Positions 16,008-25,449 of a DNA stretch of 64,000 nt are shown one piece after another. The stretch's first letter is position 1; each line of letters opens with the position of its first letter. A program made the translations under genes and the position numbers. The stretch covers positions 203,323 to 267,322 of the forward strand of contig JAFWMS010000028.1 of assembly GCA_017545535.1 (NCBI GenBank), in the 5' to 3' direction. The stretch is from Clostridia bacterium. Its GTDB lineage: Bacteria > Bacillota > Clostridia > Christensenellales > CAG-138. The notes beneath the pieces were generated by a model. That model was not told the DNA's origin and did no database searches. It saw only the letters and a program-made list of their open reading frames with translations.

Positions 16008-17303
16008 TCAGACCTCCTTCTTGCCGGTGACATATTCGTAAATGACCGCTTTTTTATATGTTTCCAGCTCTGTTAAGAGCCGCTGCTTCGATGCAATGAG
16101 TTCATCGAGCGCTGCTGTTTTTTCTTCTAAATAAGCGGTTATTTCATGCTGCTCTTCAATTGGCGGAACGACTATTTTCATCAGTTTAAGCCCATCCCAG
16201 TTGAGCCCCTGCCGTACACCGCCTCCCATCCCATAGAACCCTTTGCAAACATCAAATGAATGTAGATAATAGTACAGATATAGCGGCAGATTTTTGCTGT
16301 GGTTTCTGAGGGTAACATACGCTGATGTAACAATGCCACGTTCATTTGAGAGCCCAACTCGCAAGCTCGTATGATCGTTCTGTAAATCGGTTAAACGCAA
16401 TACTATGTCGTCTTTCTCTATGATGTTATATCCGTCAAAGCTCTCTGGCAACAAACCTCCAATTGTATCAATGCTTTTTCGCTTTATTTTGCCGTAGCTT
16501 AACGAAAGAAGATTCTGTTCAACCACGCCTTCATTTTTGCATTTCACCTGATCGAACAACTGAAAGGCCACCAGAATGTCCCATTCTTCTGGTATGCAGC
16601 CAATCCATTCAATCCCGCTGTCTTTCATTGGACGCTGGCCACGAACGCCTCGTGTTACTGCTCCAATGATGATTGATTGTTTCAGATCCTTGTATTCCTC
16701 AATCGTTTTTTCCGTTGAGCTGATAACGCTATCAATTTCTGAACACTTTTCATCAAGATAATCTGCTATCTTGCGTTGTTCTTCCTGATCAGGTACTGGA
16801 AGCCCTTGTACGCCAAGCTTTTCCATCGGGATTCTCATACGAACTGTATTAAACGTTCCCGTGCTCGACTCCTTCATTAATATGCCATTGCCAAGTCCTA
16901 ATAGGCTGCGCTGGAATTCCTTCGTCTGGAAAAGATAGCAATAATACCGCACATCATATTGGGGATTGCGAGGATACAGCATGTAATAGACCGGACTTAC
17001 GCATCCGAAGTATTTAGATAAGCCAACCGATCCAGAGATTATGTTCATGCTGTTCATCACGATATCGTTGGGATAAGCCAGCCGATAATCAGTGAGGTCT
17101 TCCTTCGCTTTGTTGCCGCCGCCCTCTTTTTCGGCGTAGGGAACAACACCGTAATTAACTCCAAGCGACAGGATAAAATCCGTTTTTAACGGGTCGTTTT
17201 TTTCTTTCCGCTCAAGAAAAATGGCTTTTAACCTTTTTATTTCCCAAGCAGAAGGTATTTCGCCGATCCATTCGATCTGGCTATCCTTCTTTGGCCTTGC
17301 CAT
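16008..17303 (-). CDS. hsdS: Type I restriction enzyme, specificity subunit
   Basis: 431 residues built of two target-recognition halves. Each opens with the same signature (SQIEWIGEIPSAWEIKRL and DSGIEWIGCIPEEWDI) and ends in a helical spacer (EYKDLKQSIIIGAVTRGVRG; LETYKKAVIYEYVTGKK). The halves differ elsewhere, so a bipartite target is expected. It directs both methylation and cutting. It sits 3 bases after hsdM with GGGAGGG upstream. Only one hsdS is present, and I see no recombinase beside it for shuffling. Confidence 0.93.
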   Translation of the reverse strand: MARPKKDSQIEWIGEIPSAWEIKRLKAIFLERKEKNDPLKTDFILSLGVNYGVVPYAEKEGGGNKAKEDLTDYRLAYPNDIVMNSMNIISGSVGLSKYFGCVSPVYYMLYPRNPQYDVRYYCYLFQTKEFQRSLLGLGNGILMKESSTGTFNTVRMRIPMEKLGVQGLPVPDQEEQRKIADYLDEKCSEIDSVISSTEKTIEEYKDLKQSIIIGAVTRGVRGQRPMKDSGIEWIGCIPEEWDILVAFQLFDQVKCKNEGVVEQNLLSLSYGKIKRKSIDTIGGLLPESFDGYNIIEKDDIVLRLTDLQNDHTSLRVGLSNERGIVTSAYVTLRNHSKNLPLYLYYYLHSFDVCKGFYGMGGGVRQGLNWDGLKLMKIVVPPIEEQHEITAYLEEKTAALDELIASKQRLLTELETYKKAVIYEYVTGKKEV

Positions 17304-17306
17304 CAG

Positions 17307-19061
17307 TTAACCCTCCCCGAAAAGCTTTCTAAGTGATGCGGCAATGCTGTCTTCCAACCCAATAATTCGGGAGAGGATATCTTCGCTTGCTTCCGGCCTT
17401 TGATACTCGTAAAAATATCGGGTCATCGGGATTTCGTATCCAATTTTTGTTTTGCTCCGGTCGATCCATGCATCAGGAACATATGGCAGTACCTCGCGTG
17501 CGAAGTATGTGTCGATGTCTTCTGTTAGTGGAACGCTTTCAGTATCTCGAAGTGCAGAGTCTGCAATGGGTTTCCCTTTTTTCCTGATGATCTCTCCGTG
17601 CTCATCTCTCATCGGTCGTTCAATTACGATTTTGTTGTAGCCAAAATCATCGGTGGAGAAAATTTTGCTTTCGCAGTAAACGCTAGCTTTATCTCCGAAG
17701 ATGCCCTCTGAAAAAGCTTGGTATGCTTCCACAATCAACGCGCGATCACTGTCACCAATGTCATTTCTTTTTGTTCCGATGGCTTTCCTTCTCGGTGAGT
17801 AGCAATGTGAAGCGTCGATAAGCTGCACCTTTCCTACACGCTCCACGGGCTTGTCCTTATCCAACACCCAGATATAGGTACTGATGCCTGTGTTCATAAA
17901 CATATCGGTCGAAAGCTGAATAATGGCAGAGAGCCAGTCGTTCTCCAATATGTACTGACGAATATTACTGGGGCCGCTGCCTGCGTCTCCAGCGAACAAG
18001 GGCGATCCATTCTGGATGATTGCCATCTTGCCTTTGCCGTCCAGCTTCTTGAGGCCGTTCAGCACGAAGAGCTGCTGTCCGTCGCTGATCTTCGGCAGTC
18101 CGGGAGCAAAGCGACCTTCTTCACCCTTGGCAGCTTCTTTTTCAACTTCTTTCTGTTCGCGCTTCCAATCAATGCCGAAGGGAGGATTGGAGATGATGTA
18201 GCGGAAGGTGTAGTCGGTGAATTTATCCTCGCTCAAAGTATCTCCAAACCGCATGTTGTCGGGATTGCCGCCCCGAATCATCATATCCGCCTTGGCGATT
18301 GCGAAGGTGGAGGGGTTGAACTCCTGACCGAAGCAGGTGACCTCCATTTCAGGGTTGATCTCATGAATTCTTTCTTCCATGCAGGAAAGCATCTGGCTTG
18401 TTCCCATCGCCATATCGTAGACAGTAATGTTTTCCTGCCTGCTCATGTCTGCACCGGAGAGCAGCAGATCGGTCATCAGGTAGATGATATCGCGGCTGGT
18501 GAAATGCGCTCCGGCCTCTTCGCCGAAGGACTCGGAAAATCTGCGAACAAGGTCTTCAAAGATGTATCCGCAATCAACTGCGCTGATCTTGTCGGGGCCG
18601 AGGTATCCCTTCTGTGAAGCGAACTCTTTTACAACAAGATAGAGGGTGTTGCTTTCCACCATGCGCTTAATGATGTTGTCAAAATCAAACTTTGCAATGA
18701 CGTCCTGTACATTTGCCGAGAAACCGTTCAGGTAATCGCGGAAGTTACTCTCAATGTTCTCGGGGTCTGCCAGCAGCCGGTCAAACGTAAACTTGCTCGT
18801 GTTGAAGAATTGATATCCGGACGCAGTGCGCAGGAATCCATCAATAACAGCCAGCTTCTTCACCTTTTCGTAGGTATCCAGTACCTTCTGGTGCGTCGGC
18901 AACAGGCAGTCATGAAAACGCTTCACAACCGTCATTGGGAGTATAACGAGGCCGTACTCATGCGGCTTGAACGGCCCGCGAAGAACGTCTGCCACGTTCC
19001 AAATCATAGTGGCCTTTTCCTGAATGTTGGTACCGACTACAGTGAATTTTTCATTTGCCAT
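17307..19061 (-). CDS. hsdM: Type I restriction enzyme, N6-adenine methylase subunit
   Basis: 584 residues. The catalytic motif IV is SNPPFGIDW. The SAM-binding motif I appears as YDMAMGTSQML, the form used in one HsdM family instead of the usual CGTGG. An N-terminal helical HsdM_N domain precedes it (IWNVADVLRGPFKPHEYG). It methylates adenine in the sequence chosen by HsdS. Ribosome binding site AAGGGAG. It starts 15 bases after the WYL regulator, first of the three hsd genes. Confidence 0.94.
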   Translation of the reverse strand: MANEKFTVVGTNIQEKATMIWNVADVLRGPFKPHEYGLVILPMTVVKRFHDCLLPTHQKVLDTYEKVKKLAVIDGFLRTASGYQFFNTSKFTFDRLLADPENIESNFRDYLNGFSANVQDVIAKFDFDNIIKRMVESNTLYLVVKEFASQKGYLGPDKISAVDCGYIFEDLVRRFSESFGEEAGAHFTSRDIIYLMTDLLLSGADMSRQENITVYDMAMGTSQMLSCMEERIHEINPEMEVTCFGQEFNPSTFAIAKADMMIRGGNPDNMRFGDTLSEDKFTDYTFRYIISNPPFGIDWKREQKEVEKEAAKGEEGRFAPGLPKISDGQQLFVLNGLKKLDGKGKMAIIQNGSPLFAGDAGSGPSNIRQYILENDWLSAIIQLSTDMFMNTGISTYIWVLDKDKPVERVGKVQLIDASHCYSPRRKAIGTKRNDIGDSDRALIVEAYQAFSEGIFGDKASVYCESKIFSTDDFGYNKIVIERPMRDEHGEIIRKKGKPIADSALRDTESVPLTEDIDTYFAREVLPYVPDAWIDRSKTKIGYEIPMTRYFYEYQRPEASEDILSRIIGLEDSIAASLRKLFGEG

Positions 19062-19076
19062 ATTGATGCTCTCCCT

Positions 19077-20081
19077 TTATTCGATCGTTTTCACGATTTG
19101 TTTAATGTGTTCTTTGAACTGCTCGATTACGTTGGCCGGGGAAATGACGTGCATCTTGTTTCCAAATTGCGCCAGCCAACCGAAGAATGTCGGGCTGATC
19201 TGTACGTGTACCGTTGCTGCACATGTGGTGTCGTTGGCCGTCATCATCGGTGTGCCTTCGCCGAATTTATCAAATACTGGACCAACGAGCGTTTTATCAA
19301 ACTGAAGGGCTACTTCTTCCAGTTCACCACCAAACATCTTAAATGCCTGTTCAGTGAACTCTGCAACAGTGTTAATCTTCTCCAACGCTTCATCTGACAA
19401 TACAGATTCTTCGACGACTTCTATATGGTCAATACGGTCTATTCGATAGTTCGCTGTTTTCCCTGGGTGCCTAGCCATATATCCCATAAGATAATAATTA
19501 TCTTCATTGAAAACCAGCGCAACCGGTTCAACATAATACCGTTTCTTTCTGCCAGTCGGAGTCAAAACATATTCTCGCTCAGCCTTTTCATTCAAGTGGA
19601 AATAATTGAACGCAATCTTCTTTTTACGAATGATTGCGTCCTCAATACTATCCACCGTATACAACACGGCTTCATTGGTGTGCTTCCGAGTGTTGAAGCA
19701 AACCATATTCTTTTTCAGCAGTTCCGCACAATGAGACCCGGCAAGAGCAGCGACTTTTTCAACAAGCTCCGCTGTCTTCTTTTCCGTAATGAAACTGGCT
19801 GCCTGCACGGCATCGATAAGGATCTTGATTTCGGGAATGGAGAGCTCGTGCTCCGGAATGTAGTAGAATCGCTCCTTATCCTTCAGATAGCTCATGACCT
19901 CAAAGCCGTTCTCCTGCAGCACTTCGATATCCTTACTGAGTGTCCTGACATTACTGGAGATACCTAGCTCGTTGAGTCGATTACATAGATCCCTGCGGGA
20001 GATGGGGTGGCTTTCATCCGTCTCGTTACGGAGAAGCTCATACAGCTTCAGCAGTTTGATCTTCTGCATGTTTTCCGCCAC
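19077..20081 (-). CDS. WYL-domain transcriptional regulator of the defence operon
   Basis: About 334 residues: N-terminal winged helix (LCNRLNELGISSNVRTLSKD), a WYL domain (KKIAFNYFHLNEKAEREYVL, YVEPVALVFNEDNYYLMGY, ANYRIDRIDHIEVVEES) and a C-terminal WCX-like part. The GTG at 20081 is preferred because AGGAGG lies 8 bases upstream. WYL regulators of this shape repress defence loci (for example CapW for CBASS, BrxR for BREX) and are thought to sense nucleic acids or nucleotides. As first gene of an eight-gene run it probably controls restriction and CBASS-like genes together. Confidence 0.88.
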   Translation of the reverse strand: MAENMQKIKLLKLYELLRNETDESHPISRRDLCNRLNELGISSNVRTLSKDIEVLQENGFEVMSYLKDKERFYYIPEHELSIPEIKILIDAVQAASFITEKKTAELVEKVAALAGSHCAELLKKNMVCFNTRKHTNEAVLYTVDSIEDAIIRKKKIAFNYFHLNEKAEREYVLTPTGRKKRYYVEPVALVFNEDNYYLMGYMARHPGKTANYRIDRIDHIEVVEESVLSDEALEKINTVAEFTEQAFKMFGGELEEVALQFDKTLVGPVFDKFGEGTPMMTANDTTCAATVHVQISPTFFGWLAQFGNKMHVISPANVIEQFKEHIKQIVKTIE

Positions 20082-20121
20082 GCCGATTTCCTCCTGTTTA
20101 TGGTTAAAATTACACATATAT

Positions 20122-20150
20122 ATTGTACCACAATGAGTGCAAATAATCAA
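20122..20150 (-). promoter_or_regulatory. Promoter of the defence operon
   Basis: On the minus strand TTGATT (20145-20150), 17 bases and TACAAT (20122-20127), about 40 bases before the WYL start. AT-rich short repeats around the -10 box could be the WYL operator, but no clear dyad is assigned. Confidence 0.6.
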
Positions 20151-20215
20151 TAACCAAGCGTAACTAAATCATTACTTGATAATAATATAATATCTATCGA
20201 GATATAAAATAATAG

Positions 20216-20242
20216 GCCCTCGACACAGGTTGTGCCGAGGGC
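20216..20242 (-). terminator. Terminator at the end of the conjugation operon
   Basis: GCCCTCGGCAC pairs with GTGTCGAGGGC on the minus strand around a short loop, followed by CTATTATTTTA. It lies 15 bases after the sortase stop codon. Confidence 0.6.
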
Positions 20243-20257
20243 AAATATTGATACGGA

Positions 20258-20980
20258 TCAGGTGTTTTCAAGGGTTGCGAGGACAACATACTTCTTTGGC
20301 GCGTGCCCAGAGTAATAGAACGGATAGCAGGTGGTGAGCATCAGATGCTTACCCTCTATGGTGGGAATTCGCAAGTCCTCGTCCGCCTCCAATATCTCCG
20401 TGGATTCAATGATATATGTGTATGTCTTTCCGTCCGGCATCGTGACCAGGATTGGATCCCCATAGTCTACATCCTTGAGTACCTGGAAATGGTTCCTGTT
20501 TCTGTGACCATACACCACGCACATGCCTTCCTTTCCGGGCTTAGCGGAGGAATCCAGCCAGCCGGGAGACTGCTCCAGTGTCGCTTCATCGATCTTCTTC
20601 GCGATCGTGATGTTCTTTCCCCTGATCGTCAGCACGAACGCGGCGCCTTTGGGAACCGTTACCTGCGGCACCTGTGTCGGCGATCCGGAAGGCGGACGCT
20701 GCGTCGGTGGGTCTGTCACGGGTTCATCAATGATCGGGAACTCCGGCCAGACGTCCGGCGTTGGAGACACAGTAGCCTTCGGGGTGCAGGACTCATCCGG
20801 AGCAGGAATCACGATCTCCACGACTACCATCGTTGGCTGCGGCGTCGGTTCACACGTGGGTTCCGGCGTGGCCTCCGGGACCGGCTCCTCTATTGGTGTA
20901 TTTGCCAACTTCCCGATCACAAAAGGCGCTATGAGAATCAGCAGCGCAAGTATACCGAGAAGGATGATGCTTTTCTTCAT
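20258..20980 (-). CDS. Sortase (class D-like) with atypical catalytic Lys
   Basis: 240 residues: one N-terminal membrane helix, a long Pro/Thr-rich stalk (TPEPTCEPTPQPT) and a C-terminal sortase domain. The catalytic His lies in VVYGHRNRNHF and Cys in MLTTCYPFYYSG. The expected catalytic Arg (usually APKRY or similar) reads APKKY here (codons AAG AAG), so it is a Lys. Sortases attach surface proteins to peptidoglycan; element-encoded ones are thought to help build the conjugation surface. The obvious partner is the adhesin at 37469, but I see no LPxTG motif there. Last gene of the transfer operon. Confidence 0.8.
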   Translation of the reverse strand: MKKSIILLGILALLILIAPFVIGKLANTPIEEPVPEATPEPTCEPTPQPTMVVVEIVIPAPDESCTPKATVSPTPDVWPEFPIIDEPVTDPPTQRPPSGSPTQVPQVTVPKGAAFVLTIRGKNITIAKKIDEATLEQSPGWLDSSAKPGKEGMCVVYGHRNRNHFQVLKDVDYGDPILVTMPDGKTYTYIIESTEILEADEDLRIPTIEGKHLMLTTCYPFYYSGHAPKKYVVLATLENT

Positions 20981-21002
20981 GTCAGTTCTTTTCTCCTTTG
21001 AT

Positions 21003-23066
21003 TTATTGATATGGTCTCCCGAACATAAGAATCGGGTAGTTTTTGCTCTCCCAGAGATCGCGGATCAACACGCGGCCTTTACCGCTTGCCGCTTCTATCA
21101 CTTTGCCTTCGCCGATGTAGATTCCGACGTGATGGATCTCCTTCCAGCGATGACAACCTTCACATTTCTTGTTGACCCAGAACACCAGATCTCCGGGCTG
21201 CAGCTCGCTGCGGCCCACTGTGAGCCCTCGGTCATAGCAGTACTTGGCCTGACCCGCGGCGTTGGTATACATGCGATCGCCAAGCACGGGATCGACTTGC
21301 TTGATTGACCAGTACGCGAGGCCGGAGCAGTCGAACTTCGTGCTGCCCTTCGCACCCCAGACATACGGGCAGCCAAGACGTGTCATGGCAGCCTTCACGA
21401 CCTCCGCGCCTTTGCTGTTGGGCGGTAGATGCGAGATGATCTCCGTGTAGTTCGTTCCGCCATAAACATCGACGCCGATCAGCGCGGCATAGTAGCTGTA
21501 GTAGGCAGGGGACATCATTTCCTCCAGCATCTGCATCTGATTCTCGTCGAACTTGTAGTACTGCGCGGCTTCCTTGTATGTCATGGCATACTGGTGCACG
21601 TTGACGATCAGCACCGTGACAGTTTCCGGTTCCGGAGTATTGCCGTCCGGATCCGGCGTTGGCTTAGGAGCGTCTTCCGGTACTTCCTCCTTGATCTCAT
21701 AGGTTATGGTCACCCGGTTCATGACATTGAACACCTCGCTGAGCTTGCGTTCTGTTTCATCGGAAGGTTCGATCATAACCACCTGATTATCTCCGGTCGT
21801 GTATAGCACTGCATAGACTGCAAGAACATCGTTCCAGTTGTAGACCGCAACGGAATCGCCGTCATTGTTGTCACCCCGGTAGACGATCTCGAACTCGTCA
21901 TGATCGATCTCGTCCTCCAGGCGTTTGGCTGCCTTATCGATCCTGGACTGGTATTCCTGGTCTATGGAAGAGATGATCGCTGACATGGGGGTTCCGGTTG
22001 ATGTATCATTCGACCAGAAGAGTCCAAAGCAGGATGCGACGATCAGTGCGACCAGTGCTACGATCAGGATCACGACTACCGCGACCCAGCCTCCTGCGGC
22101 GATCGCCGCAATAAGCTCCTTGACTGCCGCTATGATCGCCTTAACTGCGGCTTCGATCGCTTTTGCGGTATACTCGGCTGCCTTCGCTGCCGCCTGCGCT
22201 GCCTTGACCGCGGCTTCCTTAGCGGCTTTGGCCGCTTTTTCAGCGGTCTTTGCCGTCTTCTCTACGGTCTTTTCGGCAGTTTTGACGGTGGTTTTTGTTG
22301 TTTTTACCGTTCTGTCAGCAGTTTTAACGGTTTTCTCGGTGCTTTTAACCGCTCTCTGCGGGACTTGTTTGACCGTAGATACCGTATTCCTTTCGTGAAC
22401 AACGGTCTTTTGGACGGTTGTCTTTTCTGCTGAAACGGGTCGATTATAAGATTGGACGGAATGGACCTGCCCTTCCGTCGTCTGCACTGCATTCTGATAT
22501 CCTCCTTCCTGGATGCGCGTGTGTGTCGGTGCGGAATAGGGCTCTTGAACGCCTTCGGGTCGAACAGATGCCTGTTCCGGGGCAGTGACCGGCTCTTCAG
22601 CAGCTCTCTGGTGCTCCAGGATCTCATGCTGCCGCTGTGCCGTGGGCACGTGTGCTTCGGATACGGGCTGTTCCTGTGCGGACATTGATTTCTCTTTTGG
22701 TTTCATGACGCTTTCCTGTTCCCGCATCCTGGGCTCCGGTCTTTGCGGAGCTTCCTGCTGCGGCGTTTCCGCCTGGTCATGACGCTCCTGCCGGTGTTCC
22801 TGGATCCTGTCGTGAATGTCGCGAACCTCATCCTTCGTTTTCTGTACAGTTTTTTTCGCACCATGATAGGCCTTGTCCGCTGATTCTTGCGTGTATTCCT
22901 CAGCTTTCTGTACCGCGTAGTCATCCGGCGACTGATACTGTTCTTCACCCGCGGGGATTATCTCGTTTACCTTCCCGTAAGCCTTTTGCGCTGTTCGCGG
23001 CATACGCCTGCTCGGATCATGCGTCTTCGGAGCCTTCATGCGCTGTTTTTCCTTGACTTCTTTCAT
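21003..23066 (-). CDS. NlpC/P60 (C40) peptidoglycan hydrolase of the conjugation machine
   Basis: 687 residues. The N-terminal ~300 are hydrophilic and then Ala/Lys/Thr-rich heptad-like repeats (KTAEKTVEKTAKTAEKAAKA), probably a long coiled coil. One membrane helix follows (VAVVVILIVALVALIVASCF), then an extracellular part with a C-terminal NlpC/P60 domain (catalytic Cys in KFDCSGLAYW, His in IHHVGIYIG). It resembles the VirB1-like wall hydrolases (Orf14 type) of Tn916/Tn1549 elements, which open the cell wall for the secretion channel. Ribosome binding site AAGGAGG. It follows virB4 by 49 bases. Confidence 0.87.
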   Translation of the reverse strand: MKEVKEKQRMKAPKTHDPSRRMPRTAQKAYGKVNEIIPAGEEQYQSPDDYAVQKAEEYTQESADKAYHGAKKTVQKTKDEVRDIHDRIQEHRQERHDQAETPQQEAPQRPEPRMREQESVMKPKEKSMSAQEQPVSEAHVPTAQRQHEILEHQRAAEEPVTAPEQASVRPEGVQEPYSAPTHTRIQEGGYQNAVQTTEGQVHSVQSYNRPVSAEKTTVQKTVVHERNTVSTVKQVPQRAVKSTEKTVKTADRTVKTTKTTVKTAEKTVEKTAKTAEKAAKAAKEAAVKAAQAAAKAAEYTAKAIEAAVKAIIAAVKELIAAIAAGGWVAVVVILIVALVALIVASCFGLFWSNDTSTGTPMSAIISSIDQEYQSRIDKAAKRLEDEIDHDEFEIVYRGDNNDGDSVAVYNWNDVLAVYAVLYTTGDNQVVMIEPSDETERKLSEVFNVMNRVTITYEIKEEVPEDAPKPTPDPDGNTPEPETVTVLIVNVHQYAMTYKEAAQYYKFDENQMQMLEEMMSPAYYSYYAALIGVDVYGGTNYTEIISHLPPNSKGAEVVKAAMTRLGCPYVWGAKGSTKFDCSGLAYWSIKQVDPVLGDRMYTNAAGQAKYCYDRGLTVGRSELQPGDLVFWVNKKCEGCHRWKEIHHVGIYIGEGKVIEAASGKGRVLIRDLWESKNYPILMFGRPYQ

Positions 23067-23115
23067 AGCGAACCTCCTTGAAAAAGGATGGGAGCGCGTG
23101 TGCGCTCCCGAACCC

Positions 23116-25449
23116 TTATTCCAGAATTGCCTCCTTGGGTTTGGTTGTCATGACCTTGTACAGCTTTGTGTCCTTCGGAAACCGGTTTTCGAACGGCACA
23201 ATGTTGCCGGCGCACTTCAAAAGGCCTCGACCAGCTTCCGCGTTCGTTACGAACGAGAGCTGTGTCTCCGAAATGCCCAGAAGCTTACTGAGTTCGATCC
23301 GGTCGGTTGCCGCCTGGTTCAGCAGGGTAATGAACTCGCTGTTTGCCAGCATGGTTCGCGCCGTATGCGACTGCAGCAGATCCTCGATGTTCTGCGAGAT
23401 ACCGGTATAGCAGGCGTTGTGCTTTCGAGCGCGCTTCCACTGCTCAAACAGGAAGTTGGAGCTGTATTCGTTGGCGAAGAGCAGGTAGATCTCGTCGATG
23501 AACACATACGTCGGACGTCCCTTCTTCTTATTCCGGACGATCCGGTTGTAGATGGAGTCCAGAACGACCAGCATGCCGACGGTCTTCAATGCCTTGCCGA
23601 GGTCACGGATGTCATAACAGATCAGGCTGCTGTCGGTATTGACGTTCGTCGGCTTCGCGAAGGTGTCCAGCGAACCGTCCGTGAACAGCTCGATCGCCAG
23701 TGCGACATCCTTTGCTTCAGGTTCCGGCTGCTCCAGGAGTACCTTATGGAAGTCCTTGAGCGTCGGCACCTTACCGGTACAGCCGCGCTTCATGTATGGA
23801 CGGTACACAAGCTGCGTGCAGCGGTCGATCAGCGACTTCTCCTTCGCGCTGAGCTTGCCGGAACCAACCAGTTGCTCGCACAGAGAGAGGATGAACTCGC
23901 TCTTCAGCAGCACGGGGTTCTCGGAATCGGCGTACTCGGATTCCATATCCATGGCGTTGATGTGGTTCCTGGAATCTGCGGCGATGTTAATGACCTCGCC
24001 GCCGAGCATGCGTACCAGCGTGCCGTACTCGCGTTCCGGGTCGATGATAATGACATCACAGTCGCCTCGCAGGAACAGCGGTACGACCTGCGCCTTTCCA
24101 AAGAAGCTCTTGCCGGAGCCGGACACACCAAGCACGAATCCGTTGCCGTTCAGCATCTCCTCGCGGTTTACGAACAGCAGATTCTTGCTGATGACGTTCT
24201 GGCCGCAGTAGATACCGTCCTTGTGATTGATCTCCTGTGCCTGGAAGGGCATGAGCACCGCGGTCGACTCGGTCGTCAGTGTACGCAGCGCGTCGATCTT
24301 ACGAAGACCGTAGGGCAGCACCGTGTTCAGGCCGTCCAGCTGCTGGTATTTCAGCACATCGAACTGACAGATATGCTTTCTGCCGACGGAAAGCAGCGCT
24401 TCGGTGTCGGCATCCAACTGCTTTTTGGAGTCAGCCATATGAACCAGAGTGACTGTCACGAACATCATGCGCTGATCACGTGTGGTCAGATCATCCAGGA
24501 ACTCCTTGGACTCCTTCCGCTGCTGCTCCAGATCGTAGGGGACAACGGCTGAGAAGTTGTTGTTCTGGTTCTGCTTCCGCTGCCAGTTCGTGATGTTGGT
24601 TTCCGTGCCAAGCAACCGTGTCTCAACCTCCTTAACCGCTTCATCCGTGGGAACCGGGATGATGTCAATCGACAGCATCAGGTTTCGGTTGATGTCGCAT
24701 AGCTCGGATACCATCGAGTCCTTCATGTAGGATGGATATTCCCGTAGATACAGAACACGCGCGTACTTTTTGCCTATCTTGATGAAGTCGTTCTTGAACG
24801 CCATGCTGTCCGGACAGATCGAATCCTGGAAGGAATGACCGCGGCGCATGAGATCCTTCAAATCGAAGAGAAAGCTCTCCTCCTGTCCGATCTGGAACCA
24901 ATCATGGAAGACACGCATCCGATCCGCAGCGTCCATCTCTGACAGCTTCGAGGACATCGCGGCAAATCGTGAAGAGAGTTCGGCGTACACCCGGATGAAG
25001 AAGGTTTTTGCCTCTTCATACGTATTCTTGATTACCGATACGGTGATGTACTTGTCCTGGATGATCCCGTTCCCGCGGATGGCGGCATCCATGATCATGT
25101 TGTTGTACTCATCACGGTACTCATCCAGCCCGTCATCCCGGTGCTTCAGCAGATTCTGGGCGAAGCTGCCCTTCGTCATGCGCCGGTTGTTGATCGTGAT
25201 CTTCGTAGTCGAACCGATCTCCAGAGCGTTCAGAAGATCACAGTACTGCAGGAACATCGCGAGTTTCGCATCCCGTGACGCGACGCTGTAGTTGATATCG
25301 GTGAACCGGAAGGTCCGGGAGAACTTGTTGCCTACCTGAAAGGTTCCGTCAGGCCACAGCCGTTTGATCGGTATGGTCTGCTGCACCGAATTGGGAACCT
25401 TGAAGGATTCCTTGTCCGCTTTCAGTACGTTTCGCAGCGTCTTAATCAT
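23116..25449 (-). CDS. virB4: VirB4/TraE-type conjugation ATPase
   Basis: 777 residues from the ATG at 25449, which has AAGGAGGTG upstream and overlaps the PrgI gene end by 8 bases. The ATPase domain shows Walker A (VLGVSGSGKSFFGK) and Walker B (TYVFIDEIYLLFA). The N-terminal half is the CagE/TrbE/VirB-like domain. VirB4 is the essential cytoplasmic motor of the type IV secretion channel. All key residues are present. Confidence 0.93.
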   Translation of the reverse strand: MIKTLRNVLKADKESFKVPNSVQQTIPIKRLWPDGTFQVGNKFSRTFRFTDINYSVASRDAKLAMFLQYCDLLNALEIGSTTKITINNRRMTKGSFAQNLLKHRDDGLDEYRDEYNNMIMDAAIRGNGIIQDKYITVSVIKNTYEEAKTFFIRVYAELSSRFAAMSSKLSEMDAADRMRVFHDWFQIGQEESFLFDLKDLMRRGHSFQDSICPDSMAFKNDFIKIGKKYARVLYLREYPSYMKDSMVSELCDINRNLMLSIDIIPVPTDEAVKEVETRLLGTETNITNWQRKQNQNNNFSAVVPYDLEQQRKESKEFLDDLTTRDQRMMFVTVTLVHMADSKKQLDADTEALLSVGRKHICQFDVLKYQQLDGLNTVLPYGLRKIDALRTLTTESTAVLMPFQAQEINHKDGIYCGQNVISKNLLFVNREEMLNGNGFVLGVSGSGKSFFGKAQVVPLFLRGDCDVIIIDPEREYGTLVRMLGGEVINIAADSRNHINAMDMESEYADSENPVLLKSEFILSLCEQLVGSGKLSAKEKSLIDRCTQLVYRPYMKRGCTGKVPTLKDFHKVLLEQPEPEAKDVALAIELFTDGSLDTFAKPTNVNTDSSLICYDIRDLGKALKTVGMLVVLDSIYNRIVRNKKKGRPTYVFIDEIYLLFANEYSSNFLFEQWKRARKHNACYTGISQNIEDLLQSHTARTMLANSEFITLLNQAATDRIELSKLLGISETQLSFVTNAEAGRGLLKCAGNIVPFENRFPKDTKLYKVMTTKPKEAILE

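Noticed and set aside
16008..17303. Phase-variable hsdS shuffling
   Set aside because: Only one hsdS is present, with no partial hsdS copies, inverted repeats or recombinase next to it.
22130..22350. Repetitive KTAEK/AAKA stretch as a possible DNA repeat array or CRISPR
   Set aside because: The repeats are imperfect, in frame and code for a coiled-coil-like stalk of the NlpC/P60 protein; there are no spacers.
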